Of a DNA stretch of 64,000 bases, positions 35,996 to 45,002 are shown one piece after another. The notes below the pieces were generated by a model. The model did not search any database, was not told the DNA's origin, and worked only from the letters and a program-made list of their open reading frames with translations. The position numbers were made by a program, and so were the translations under genes. Each line of letters begins with the position of its first letter. The first letter of the stretch is position 1. The DNA is from Niallia alba (GTDB lineage Bacteria > Bacillota > Bacilli > Bacillales > Cytobacillaceae). The DNA is taken from NCBI RefSeq assembly GCF_012933555.1, contig NZ_JABBPK010000001.1, positions 4,380,001 to 4,444,000 of the forward strand. The letters are read 5' to 3'.

Positions 35996-37204
35996 TTACT
36001 CTTTAATAAACTGATTAAAATTTTTCCGTATAACCGTAAATTGTTCACTTTCATCTGTAAATGGATATCCATGAGATATTCTAGTTGTGTCAATTATCTT
36101 ACCCAATTGCTTATCAAGACTAAGTATTGATAATACATCTTTATATATACTTCCACAATTATTTAAATCTCCAGTTTTAATATTCAGAATTTCTTTTGCA
36201 TGATTTCTATAAAGATTACTTATTTCCTCTATCCAATACTTTTTATTTCTTTCATAAGATTCATTGTTATAGAGATAACCTGATTTTTCTATACTAAATC
36301 TTACGACACTTAACAAATCCAACAATACAAACGGGCTAATATTATAAAAACTCATCCGTATCATTAAGTATTTCATCCAATACCTAAGTGCTTTTGACCT
36401 AGGACTTCTATTTGAGGGTTTTAAACCGTCTAATATAACAAATGATAAAGACCTTATCATATGTGCTATATAGTAACCAATGTAATCAAATTTAGGTGTA
36501 AATACATCGGAACCCATTTTTTCATTAATTGCCAAAATCATTTCTTCAAAGATATCTGTTTGAAAGATAGTATCTTTGTCCATGTTTAAAAAAATAAATC
36601 TATCTAGTATGCCTCCAGCTTCAATATGTAACTTACTACCCTCCTTCATAAGAACGAAATCATATATTGGGAAGAAACCATTCGAATTGAAATACACAAA
36701 TTTTACATACTCTCCCTTAATAAGAGAACCATTATTCGTAAATGTATACTCATTTTTTTTTGGAGTTAAAAAAATTTGTTTGAAACTAAAGTATGAATCA
36801 AATTCATCCTTATATTTTTTATAGGTATTTTCATTAATAATTATTTTTATATTCTCAAGTTTTATATTACAAATGTCTTTTAAATAGTTTGCTGCAATAT
36901 TGAGAGAGTAATCAAGAGAAGAGATATTTTTCATATAAAAATTACTCATTATTGAAAAAAATGAAAATAACGGAAATCTAATTGATTCATCATGCCCTGA
37001 AGGATAAAAGACCTTCTGAATTGAAAATAACTTTTCTGTATCTTCCTCTAAAATTTCCTCTGCATGAGCAACTAATAAAGAAGTGTTAAAGTCATGTCCA
37101 TTTTTAGTATCTAATAAATTTTTTTCTTCAATCTGCTTAAAGTTTATATTTTCAAAAAATTCAACAGTTTTTTCTTTAAGACTTAACATATTGCTATATA
37201 TCAT
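35996..37204 (-). CDS. Stand-alone alanyl-tRNA-synthetase-like protein
   Basis: 402 residues, with AGGAGAG before the ATG at 37204. Several segments align in order with the N-terminal half of AlaRS: SIQKVFY (nsQKCIR), FPLFSFFSIMSNFYMKN (TFFEMLGNFSFGDYFK), PIYDFVLMKEG (LWNLVFMQFNR), HIEAGGILDRFIFL (VDTGMGLERLAAVL), QTDIF, HMIRSLSFVILDGLKPSN (DHIRAISFLIADGVLPSN) and SHGYPFTDE (TYGFPLDLT). The GPCGPC motif is gone and the editing and C-Ala domains are absent. It may activate an amino acid for a sugar or peptide rather than charge tRNA. It lies inside the amino-sugar operon, between the beta-helix and dehydratase genes. Confidence 0.75.
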   Translation of the reverse strand: MIYSNMLSLKEKTVEFFENINFKQIEEKNLLDTKNGHDFNTSLLVAHAEEILEEDTEKLFSIQKVFYPSGHDESIRFPLFSFFSIMSNFYMKNISSLDYSLNIAANYLKDICNIKLENIKIIINENTYKKYKDEFDSYFSFKQIFLTPKKNEYTFTNNGSLIKGEYVKFVYFNSNGFFPIYDFVLMKEGSKLHIEAGGILDRFIFLNMDKDTIFQTDIFEEMILAINEKMGSDVFTPKFDYIGYYIAHMIRSLSFVILDGLKPSNRSPRSKALRYWMKYLMIRMSFYNISPFVLLDLLSVVRFSIEKSGYLYNNESYERNKKYWIEEISNLYRNHAKEILNIKTGDLNNCGSIYKDVLSILSLDKQLGKIIDTTRISHGYPFTDESEQFTVIRKNFNQFIKE

Positions 37205-37241
37205 TTTATTTTCTCTCCTAGCCTTTTCTAATTATTTTTAA

Positions 37242-37940
37242 TTAAACTAGTTCCCGTTCTCTCCTATCAGAAAGTCGGGTATCTTGAAAATAATATCCTT
37301 TTCTAACAGATGTATAAGGATAAACTATACAGTCTGGTTCCATCGAAACGCCTGGATTGGTCATTGAATATGCTCCAAATCTACAGTTATCTCCTATTAC
37401 AGCTCCAAATTTTTTGCTGTTTACTTTCTGTTTGTTATTTTCATCAATATAGTAATACATATCAATATCTAATGAATTAATATTATTATTTTTTAAGAGA
37501 AATGAAGTAGTGCATGCGTGAGATCCAAAATTCACATTACTACCAATAATTGAGTAAGTAATGCAATTAAAATGAGCAATAGATGTATTATTAAGTAAGA
37601 TACTTCTAGTTATTTCACTTGAATGTCCAATTATTGTATTAGACCCTATAATAGATCCATTTCTAATAAATGCGGATTTCCCTATTAAAGAATTATTTAA
37701 TATAATCACTGGTCCTCTAATAAATGCATAGTCTTGTATAGATACTCCTTCACCTATATAGACAAGACCTTCAATCGTACAATTTTTTGCAATTTTAACA
37801 TTTGGATGAATATACGATTCTTTTATATACTCGGTTATAATTCTATCCCCTTTTGTTACCAATTCATGTAAAGAGTGTCTATTAAAAATATCTAATAAAA
37901 TCTCGTCTTCTATTTGTGAAAAAAATTTTTTATAACTCAT
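37242..37940 (-). CDS. Left-handed beta-helix (hexapeptide-repeat) protein, GlmU C-terminal-like
   Basis: 232 residues with many hexapeptide repeats (IHPNVKIAKNCTIEGLVYIG; GKSAFIRNGSIIGSNTIIGH). It resembles the acyltransferase half of GlmU-type proteins without a nucleotidyltransferase domain. The ATG at 37940 follows AGAAGGAAG. It is the first gene of the minus-strand run to 33567. Since that run makes a UDP-4-amino sugar, N-acylation of the amino group is an attractive role, but the N-terminal PglD domain typical of that acetyltransferase is missing. It may instead be a structural or nucleotidyl-related protein. Confidence 0.7.
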   Translation of the reverse strand: MSYKKFFSQIEDEILLDIFNRHSLHELVTKGDRIITEYIKESYIHPNVKIAKNCTIEGLVYIGEGVSIQDYAFIRGPVIILNNSLIGKSAFIRNGSIIGSNTIIGHSSEITRSILLNNTSIAHFNCITYSIIGSNVNFGSHACTTSFLLKNNNINSLDIDMYYYIDENNKQKVNSKKFGAVIGDNCRFGAYSMTNPGVSMEPDCIVYPYTSVRKGYYFQDTRLSDRRERELV

Positions 37941-39056
37941 AATCTTCCTTCTGTTTCTCTTTTTAATATCTAACTAAAAAATTTTAATTACAATAGGGGA
38001 TTTATGTAAATATGTCAGAAGTTCCTGATTAAAAAAACGAGTGAAAAAATAGTTTTAAATAACCACTTCTAAATACCTATGTAAAAACTATAAAGAATTA
38101 ATAATAACTAACCAATAATGACCAGTTTTATAAAGTTTCCCCTCAGAGAATCAAGTGTCTTAAAACACAAAAAAGAGTTACTATCTCCAGTTAGAATGTT
38201 AATTGACTAAACAGAATCTACCAGAGGAACACTCCTTATGACTTCTATACGACAAAAGAGACCTATTAAACTTAATAATGGAACTATAACTACTCTTTAG
38301 TGCGAGAATACAAACGAATTCCTTTTAAAGTTAATCAAACGAGTAAAAAATGAGATGACATTCCGTCGTGAAAGTTGTTTTGGATAGCGAATTTAGTTCT
38401 ATTGTAGAGAGCTTATTCGCAAATGATTTAAATCATCAATGAATTTAAATCATTTACATGAAGGAAAAGAAACATTATTCATAAAACAACCATAGGTAGT
38501 TTATTAGTGATTTCTCAGCAACATACATTGAAGCAAGAGATTAGATACTTCAAAAGAAAAAAATTTAATCTACACATAAAGGGCATGGTCGTAATCCGAA
38601 AGAAGTCCGGGAACATAGTAGTTCCGAATAAAGAACTTGTTTTGTAAATTATAATTTCACTATTAGCACTTCCCTCACTATTATCAAAATTCATTTAATA
38701 TTATAACATGGAAAAATATAGAAGCAATACTTTTTTTTTTAGGAGGTCCTGATGTAAGTCGTATATTGAAGATAAGCTTCCTATAACCCAACTTTAAGAA
38801 GGATTCTATTGCATGACTTTGAAAAGGGTAAATTGGGTTGTAACCGAATTGGTAAACGTTTGAATATAACAGAGATTTTAAATTTGCAAAAAAATGTGTT
38901 TGTTCTCGGTTTATTAATACTTTTATTTGTGAAAGTATCCCAGCTAAGTTCAATTTTTCACACGCTATAATAAAACAAATATTAAAAAGGCTTCCTGAAT
39001 AATTGCTTCAGCAAGCCAAAAATATATAGTATTTCCAGAATCTCAGTATTGTAAGT
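37941..39056. other. Long AT-rich non-coding stretch
   Basis: About 1.1 kb with no credible gene. The only notable structure is a hairpin of GGCTTCCTGAA with TTCAGCAAGCC at 38989-39016. Open frames here lack ribosome binding sites and known motifs. The sequence probably contains decayed remnants and the promoter of the gene starting at 37940. Confidence 0.5.
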
Positions 39057-39097
39057 TTATTTTGCCCTACTGTTACATTCAGTGTAAGGCAAAATAA
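39057..39097 (-). terminator. Terminator of the NagZ remnant
   Basis: TTATTTTGCC and GGCAAAATAA form a stem around a ~20-base loop that itself contains a smaller stem. It lies ~60 bases after the NagZ stop codon. Confidence 0.55.
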
Positions 39098-39158
39098 AGT
39101 AATTAGTCCACTCTGCTCTTTTCATATATATAAATTTTATTTATCAGAATTCAATCTT

Positions 39159-39912
39159 CTAATTATATTTATTTTCTACAGCTGTTTTAATTGATTTTAT
39201 AACTGTGTGTATGTTTGTGTTATCATGCGCTACTAGTATGATGTCACTACCAGCTAAAATAGAATCCACTGCAGCTTCTCCAATCTCAAAATTATCCACA
39301 ATTGCTCCCATAGTCATATCGTCTGTTATTACCACTCCATCAAACTGAAGTTGATTTCTTAATAAATCTGTAATTACCGCTTTTGACATAGATGCCGGAT
39401 AGGTTTTATCGAGCTTTGGTAGTAAAATATGCGCTACCATCACAACATCGGCTCCATTATTAATCACATATTCAAAAGGAATTAGTTCTAGATTTTGCAA
39501 CTGAGTTAAAGATTTGTTCACCTTTGGTAGTTGAATATGGGAATCCACTACGGTATCTCCATGACCCGGAAAATGCTTTACAACAGAAATGACCTTTTCT
39601 GCCTAAATACCTTTCATTACTTGTATCCCCGTATCATGAACTATATCAGCATTATTTCCAAACGATCTATCACCAATAACGGGATTTTCTGAATTACTAT
39701 TGATATCAAGTACTGGAGCATAGTCAAGATTAAAACCAAACGATTTTACATTCTCTCCAATCTTCCTTCCAATCCTGTAAGCATATTCTTTATCATTTTT
39801 ATTCCCAATCACCAGACTTGAAGGGGTACTTTCTACTTCTGGCAACCTTGAACTCCGTCCTTCCTCTTGATCGACACTTATAAATAGAGGAAGCTTATTC
39901 CATTTATTGATT
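39159..39912 (-). pseudogene. Beta-N-acetylglucosaminidase NagZ (GH3), truncated with internal stop
   Basis: The frame reads INKWNKLPLFISVDQEEGR, then NLDYAPVLDINSNSENPVIG, the catalytic VVKHFPGHGDTVVDSH, and DGVVITDDMTMGAIVDNFE, as in GH3 enzymes that recycle peptidoglycan sugars. A TAG at 39603-39605 breaks it in frame (QVMKGI-stop-AEKVISVV). About 90 N-terminal residues including any signal peptide are missing; in their place the frame continues into YjgB-like sequence, so a deletion fused two genes. Non-functional. Confidence 0.87.
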
Positions 39913-40230
39913 TCTTTTTTGGATTTTTATTACTTTCGTCTGGCTTGTCTAATACCCATCTTAATCGATAAGAAGGAGTTGCATCATAGCTAAGAATAAT
40001 TTGATTAGAATTATCATCTTTATAATAACTTACCTGATCAGCTTTACCCAGAGTCTGGATAATGTCATTATAACATTATAATGAACCTTTTTAACCCCTT
40101 CATTCCTTGTTCGATTGAGTCAAGTTTTTGTGGGAGTTTTTTTAGCTCCCTTTTTTATAAAGTAAAACCTCTAAGTTTGTATCCGCTTTCCAATTGGTTT
40201 TGTTCTTCCAACTGTTGATTCTCTCATTTT

Positions 40231-41568
40231 TTAAAAACCTTTTAATCCCTGTAAGGCAAAGTGAACGGGTTTTCCAATCGCTTGATTTAAGTATGGCATG
40301 TTCTGACGCACGGTTTCTGTTACTAATTTTGTGGGTATTTTTCTTTTCGCTCGATGCTCTTTCTTTGATTTTTCCGTGGCTTTTTCCCATTTCCCATATA
40401 TCGTTTGGATGGATAGGTCATCCTTCAATCCAATCCACAAGCGCGCCATGCTCATGACTCCTTTTTTGCTCCATGCTCTTCCATTCTTTAATCGTTTGGC
40501 TAATTGATTCATCATCGCCTCTGCACTTCCCATTGGACGATACGCTGTCGTGTCCACACCTTTTTCCTGTAACCAACTACGGTAATCTTTTATGGTTTCC
40601 TGATGATGCGTTAAAAAGGCAAGGAAATGCTCTAGTTTTTCTTCTTTTTCTGGTGTATCCATTGTTCCTACTGCGCTATTCAACTCTAGAAGTAATGTTT
40701 CTACCTGGTAGTTTCTTAACGCTCTTTTCATGTAGCGGTATCGAGGATGGCTCTTCATTAGTTGCTTCATCGAACGAGCGACATGAAAACGATCCATGGT
40801 GAAAAAGGCGCGTTCCCGAAAATACTCCCGACATGCCGTTATCCAGCCTGCTCCATCACCATTAATAATAAGCAAGGTTTGGGTAGGATCATACGCATAA
40901 TGATTCTGTAAGAACGTTTCAAAGGCTTCCCAAAAGGGTTCTTTTCCTTCATAAAGAAAATGCCTTTTATTTCGGAGCCTGATTCGCTTTCCGTTTTCTT
41001 TCCATCCCTCGTGTACAGCGGCGAATTTCAACTCCCATCCACGCTTTTTCTTTTCTTGACTCTTCACATATAATCCATCTACTTCGACAAACAATACCTT
41101 TTGAAAAGGGCGTTTTTCCTTAGCGGGAAGTACGCTTGTTTGAAGAAGATGTTGCCGTAATGCTTCGTGGCTCATCGCCGAATAGCCTAAAAATTGTTCG
41201 AACGTTTCCACCGCCTTTCGATAGGAGGAGCCATTCGTCGCTAGTTCTAACCCCCATTCTTCTAGTAGCGGACTAAATCCCTTATTCCCCTGAAACTGTA
41301 AATAGTGATCTAATAGACAAATATATTTTTTAGTCACACGATCAAAATAATAATTACGCTTCAGCTCCACAGCTCCAAACGCTGTATCTAATCGTATTTC
41401 TCGTTTATCACGTAAAGCAAATCTTCTTTTGTCTCGTTGCTTGGCAATCTCTTGATCCCAATTTTCTAACGTTTGAATAAGGATTTCTTGAAACGTCATT
41501 TGTAGTGTTCGAAATAAAGTTTTTTCCAATTCTTTTAATGATGGCATTTTTATGTTACATTGATTCAT
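40231..41568 (-). CDS. ISLre2-family transposase
   Basis: 445 residues from the ATG at 41568, preceded by AAGGAGAGG. Typical segments are MPSLKELEKTLFRTLQMTFQ, REIRLDTAFGAVELKRNYYF, LFVEVDGLYVKSQEKKKRGW, LLIINGDGAGWITACREYF, FFTMDRFHVARSMKQ and AYRPMGSAEAMMNQLAKRLK. The frame is open and the length is slightly below the usual ~450-480, so it may be active or slightly shortened at the C-terminus. Confidence 0.9.
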   Translation of the reverse strand: MNQCNIKMPSLKELEKTLFRTLQMTFQEILIQTLENWDQEIAKQRDKRRFALRDKREIRLDTAFGAVELKRNYYFDRVTKKYICLLDHYLQFQGNKGFSPLLEEWGLELATNGSSYRKAVETFEQFLGYSAMSHEALRQHLLQTSVLPAKEKRPFQKVLFVEVDGLYVKSQEKKKRGWELKFAAVHEGWKENGKRIRLRNKRHFLYEGKEPFWEAFETFLQNHYAYDPTQTLLIINGDGAGWITACREYFRERAFFTMDRFHVARSMKQLMKSHPRYRYMKRALRNYQVETLLLELNSAVGTMDTPEKEEKLEHFLAFLTHHQETIKDYRSWLQEKGVDTTAYRPMGSAEAMMNQLAKRLKNGRAWSKKGVMSMARLWIGLKDDLSIQTIYGKWEKATEKSKKEHRAKRKIPTKLVTETVRQNMPYLNQAIGKPVHFALQGLKGF

Positions 41569-41674
41569 GAGAGCCTCTCCTTTTCGTAGTTTTCTAGTCA
41601 AACTCTACTTTACAAAAGGAAGCTCTCTTTTTTAATACTTAATTTTTTCCAGCTACCGCGCTTTCGCTTGGTGG

Positions 41675-41720
41675 CCTTTTTGTCTAGTTGGGGGACTCGT
41701 CCCCCAACTAGACAAAAAGG
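41675..41720. terminator. Perfect palindrome at the 5' side of the ISLre2 transposase
   Basis: CCTTTTTGTCTAGTTGGGGG followed by AC, two loop bases (TC), then the exact complement GTCCCCCAACTAGACAAAAAGG-type arm. 22 bp arms with no mismatch. It has T-runs on both sides and probably blocks read-through from outside into the transposase gene. Confidence 0.75.
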
Positions 41721-42080
41721 ATATTTATTCTCCCACAAACATTTTACTCATACTCCTTGTTCTAAAATCCGTTACTGTATCATTTTGATATCCAATCGTT
41801 ATATATTGCTTAGGATAATCTTCATAAATAGAATGATTGCTATCTGTTTTGCTTGAAGGTTCTCCTAATATATCTGTGACTTCGCTATGACTAGTTTTGC
41901 CAACAACAAATGTTCCATAATCCGTTTTCCCTTCTTTTGCTAAGGAATAAATTCTTTCAATTCTATCACTTATCTCCTCCTTGTTAGAAGGATTTTCTGG
42001 TTCCATTACAGAAGAAGCCGGTTTCGAAGATTGAGTGTCTTCTTGCAAATTATCCCCAATACCCATCTTTCCATTTATTC

Positions 42081-42990
42081 CATCAGTAAGGGTGTTCCTT
42101 CCTCCCCCTCTGATGGTTAGTTGAACCAATCGGACCTTTACGGACAGTTGATCTCCCACCTCTCTTCCTCGTATTCTCCTAAGCTTGAGGGGGGAATCTT
42201 ACTGTCCGTTAAGAGTGGGATAAAGTGAAACTTCTATCAGTAGGGGTGTTTCTTCCTCCCCACTGATGGTTAGTTGAACCAATCGGACCTTTACGGACAG
42301 TTGATCTCCCACCTAGCTTCCTCGTATTCTCCTAAGCTTGAGGGGGGAATCTTACTGTCCGTTAAGAGTGGGATAAAGTGAAACTTCTATCAGTAGGGGT
42401 GTTCCTTCCTCCCCTCTGATGGTTAGTTGAACCAATCGGACCTTTACGGACAGTTGATCTCCCACCTAGCTTCCTCGTATTCTCCTAAGCTTGAGGGGGG
42501 AATCTTACTGTCCGTTAAGAGTGGGATAAAGTGAAACTTCTATCAGTAGAGGTGTTCCTTCCTCCCCTCTGATGGTTAGTTGAACCAATCGGACCTTTAC
42601 GGACAGTTGATCTCACACCTCTCTTCCTCGTATTCTCCTAAGCTTGAGGGGGGAATCTTACTGTCCGTTAAGAGTGGGATAAAGTGAAACTTCTATCAGT
42701 AGGGGTGTTCCTTCCTCCCCACTGATGGTTAGTTGAACCAATCGGACCTTTACGGACAGTTGATCTCCCACCTAGCTTCCTCGTATTCTCCTAAGCTTGA
42801 GGGGGGAATCTTACTGTCCGTTAAGAGTGGGATAAAGTGAAACTTCTATCAGTAGGGGTGTTCCTTCCTCCCCACTGATGGTTAGTTGAACCAATCGGAC
42901 CTTTACGGACAGTTGATCTCCCACCTAGCTTCCTCGTATTCTCCTAAGCTTGAGGGGGGAATCTTACTGTCCGTTAAGAGTGGGATAAAT
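42081..42990. repeat. Six-copy tandem array of a 153 bp repeat
   Basis: The marker TTAGTTGAACCAATCGG starts at 42117, 42270, 42423, 42576, 42729 and 42882, an exact 153 bp period. Each unit has a stem ACGGACAGT/ACTGTCCGT, a stem TATCAGTAGGGG/CCCCACTGATGG-like, and TCTCCCACCT facing AGAGTGGGATAA. Units differ at a few positions only (for example TAGCTTCC and TCTCTTCC; one CACACC). Single or deleted copies lie at 978-1118, 48923-48970, 58159-58313 and 59282-59325. The stems suggest a structured RNA or a REP-like mobile unit. No open frame is conserved. Confidence 0.93.
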
Positions 42991-43076
42991 CTTCTATTTG
43001 AGTACATTCCCAATCAGTGATATAGTTTAATTTATAAAAAAGACTATACAATAAAAACAAAAGGATTGGTTTTTTT

Positions 43077-43373
43077 ATGCTTACGATTAGAGAATTACCT
43101 TTTGAAGCGATACAAATCTATCCCTCAAGTAGTTTTGAGGGACGAGAAATTTTATTTCGTGTCCACCATCATGATTATCAATTTCTTATTGGAAATTCTA
43201 CTCACCCGTTTCCTTTAGGTGTTAAACATTTTTTTAAAGAAAAGGATATCTGCCCATTTTGCCATAAACTCATTTACGCTGTTCCTTTAGGACAACAACT
43301 TTGCTTAGAATTTCAGAAAAACTTGCCAGCACTTTTACAGTTTTTCCAAGAAGAATATTCAGATGCTTTTTAA
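43077..43373 (+). CDS. Hypothetical 98-residue protein with CPFC motif
   Basis: MLTIRELPFEAIQIYPSSSF, then FKEKDICPFCHKLIYAVPLG. ATG at 43077 with AAAAGGATTGG before it. The CPFC pair plus nearby histidines (VHHHDYQF) could bind zinc. It starts ~85 bases after the 153 bp array and stands alone. I do not recognise a family. A hairpin with the CGGTTCTTCTG motif follows it. Confidence 0.6.
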   Translation: MLTIRELPFEAIQIYPSSSFEGREILFRVHHHDYQFLIGNSTHPFPLGVKHFFKEKDICPFCHKLIYAVPLGQQLCLEFQKNLPALLQFFQEEYSDAF

Positions 43374-43384
43374 TGGTGCATGAT

Positions 43385-43424
43385 ACGGTTCTTCTGCTTC
43401 CCACAAACGAAACAGAAGAATCGT
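43385..43424 (+). terminator. Hairpin of the CGGTTCTTCTG type
   Basis: ACGGTTCTTCTG at 43385-43396 pairs with CAGAAGAATCGT at 43413-43424 (one G-U). It follows the stop of the 98-residue gene by 12 bases. Part of a dispersed motif family in this window. Confidence 0.55.
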
Positions 43425-43511
43425 CCTAATTGTGTTTTATACTTCCTCGATTACACTATATAATAACGAGTATAGTTATTCTTTTTTTAAAAGGTAGGTG
43501 AACCAATTAAT

Positions 43512-44537
43512 ATGTATGAATTAACACCAAAACAGGCGCAAAAAATTGTAAATAAAATGATGAAGGATATTCCTTATAATATTAATATTATGGATAAAAC
43601 AGGCATTATCATTGGAAGTGGAAATAAAAAGAGGATTGGCACGCTCCATCACGGTGCAGTTGCTGCCATCAAACAAAAAAAAATCGTTCCTATCGAAAAG
43701 GATGAAGAATTCGTTAAGAAAGGAATTAATCTGCCTATTGAATGGAATGATGATATTTTAGGTGTAGTTGGTATTAGCGGTGAGATCAAGGAAACTAGTC
43801 CCTTCGGAAAACTAGTTAAATCAACCGTTCTGTTATTAATCGAACAAAGCATCGCATCAGAAAAAGAAAATAGGAGAAAGAATATAAAGCATGATTTTTT
43901 CAACTTATTAATAGATCCTACTACCATTTATACAAAAGACATAACAGACCAGGCATTATTCTATGATGTTCACCTAAATAAGCCCAGCCAATTGGTGTAT
44001 ATTGAATTTCCCAAAAACGTTAATGAGTCAATAGTCAACAACTATCCTTTCTTTCAACCATATCAAAATACGCTATGCGTAGTTGTGCAAGAGCCAAACA
44101 ACATAAAAGAACTACAAGAGCAGTTAGCTAAGTATCAAGACGTCTTCATTTCCATAAGTAAAATAAATGATAAGATTGCTGATGGGTTTCTTCAGACAAA
44201 ATTAGCTTTAAAAGTATTAAAGGGATTATTTTTTCATCAGAAAGTTATTTTTTATGCTGATTGTGAATTTATTGCCGATCTATCCTATTCTTTGAGAAAA
44301 ATAAAAAAAACAGCCCCTCAATCAGATTTGCTTGAAACAAACGATGAACTTATTAAGACCCTCCAGGCTTATCTTAACTGCAATATGAACATGAATGAAA
44401 CAGCCAGCCAACTTATTGTGCATAGAAATACATTAAACTATAGATTAAATAGAATTCACAAAATTACAGGAAAAGATCCTAAGAATATATTGGATCTTTT
44501 AGAACTAATCTTTATGTTAATTAATCGTATTAAGTGA
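43512..44537 (+). CDS. CdaR-type sugar diacid/glycerate regulator
   Basis: 341 residues. The N-terminal diacid-recognition domain (TPKQAQKIVNKMMKDIPYNI, IMDKTGIIIGSGN, RIGTLHHGAVAAI) and the C-terminal PucR-type helix-turn-helix (AYLNCNMNMNETASQLIVHR, NTLNYRLNRIHKITGKDP) identify CdaR/GarR-like activators. It sits convergent to the glycerate kinase and GntP permease genes, which such regulators commonly control in Bacillaceae. It appears intact, although one target (glycerate kinase) is disrupted. Confidence 0.88.
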   Translation: MYELTPKQAQKIVNKMMKDIPYNINIMDKTGIIIGSGNKKRIGTLHHGAVAAIKQKKIVPIEKDEEFVKKGINLPIEWNDDILGVVGISGEIKETSPFGKLVKSTVLLLIEQSIASEKENRRKNIKHDFFNLLIDPTTIYTKDITDQALFYDVHLNKPSQLVYIEFPKNVNESIVNNYPFFQPYQNTLCVVVQEPNNIKELQEQLAKYQDVFISISKINDKIADGFLQTKLALKVLKGLFFHQKVIFYADCEFIADLSYSLRKIKKTAPQSDLLETNDELIKTLQAYLNCNMNMNETASQLIVHRNTLNYRLNRIHKITGKDPKNILDLLELIFMLINRIK

Positions 44538-44570
44538 AGAAGCTGCTCCCAAGTCAAAGGAACAGCTTCT
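44538..44570. terminator. Hairpin between convergent genes
   Basis: GAAGCTG-CTCC pairs with GGAA-CAGCTTC. No long T-run, so termination is uncertain. Confidence 0.45.
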
Positions 44571-45002
44571 ACCAAAAGCTTGCATAATTAATTTTTCTTC
44601 TTTCTTAGCTATTTTAATAGTCTAGCAATGCTTTCAGCGGTTCGTGCAACATTTACTTTTCCCTGAGCCAGCAACGTATCAATGGAAGCTGCTCCAGGGA
44701 CGATTCCAAAAATAGCGTCAAAGCCTTCTTCATACAAAACTTCCACGTCCTGACCAATATAACCTGCCAGTGCGATCACTTTCATATCATTGTTCACACT
44801 TTTAGCAGCTTGAGAAACTCCATATGGTGCTTTACCAAATTTTGTTTGAAAGTCAATGCCGCCTTCTCCTGTAAAACAATAATCTGCCGCTTTCAACTTT
44901 TCTTTTAAATTTGTATATTCGATTCTCATAAGCCCCAAAATGAACTTGGACAATAAGAGTAATATTTATTATACTGCTTAATGTACCAAGGAGGCTGACA
45001 TC

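Larger units (their letters stand above)
40125..41739. mobile_element. ISLre2-family insertion sequence
   Basis: The ends carry TTTGTGGGAG in inverted orientation (right copy CTCCCACAAA at 41730-41739, left copy near 40127-40136). The element encodes one transposase. A long perfect palindrome (41675-41720) lies upstream of the transposase. I could not define the target duplication. It interrupts the YjgB-like gene. Confidence 0.75.
39920..42080 (-). pseudogene. YjgB-like (DUF4309) protein gene, interrupted by ISLre2 and truncated at both ends
   Basis: The upstream part (41740-42080) reads IERIYSLAKEGKTDYGTFVV, GKTSHSEVTDILGEP and YPKQYITIGYQNDTVTDFRT. The downstream part (39920-40085) reads DIIQTLGKADQVSYYKDDNS and YDATPSYRLRWVLDKPDESN. 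The two fit the tandem halves of DUF4309 proteins. The ISLre2 element sits between them. The 5' end with the signal peptide is replaced by the repeat array, and the 3' end is fused to NagZ. A further frame slip is likely near 40090. The function of YjgB is unknown. Confidence 0.72.

Noticed and set aside
38684-38953. 89-codon minus-strand ORF
   Set aside because: No ribosome binding site, no motif, and it lies in a long decayed AT-rich region.
42081-42990. CRISPR array at the 153 bp repeats
   Set aside because: The whole 153 bp unit repeats without unique spacers, and no cas genes are near.
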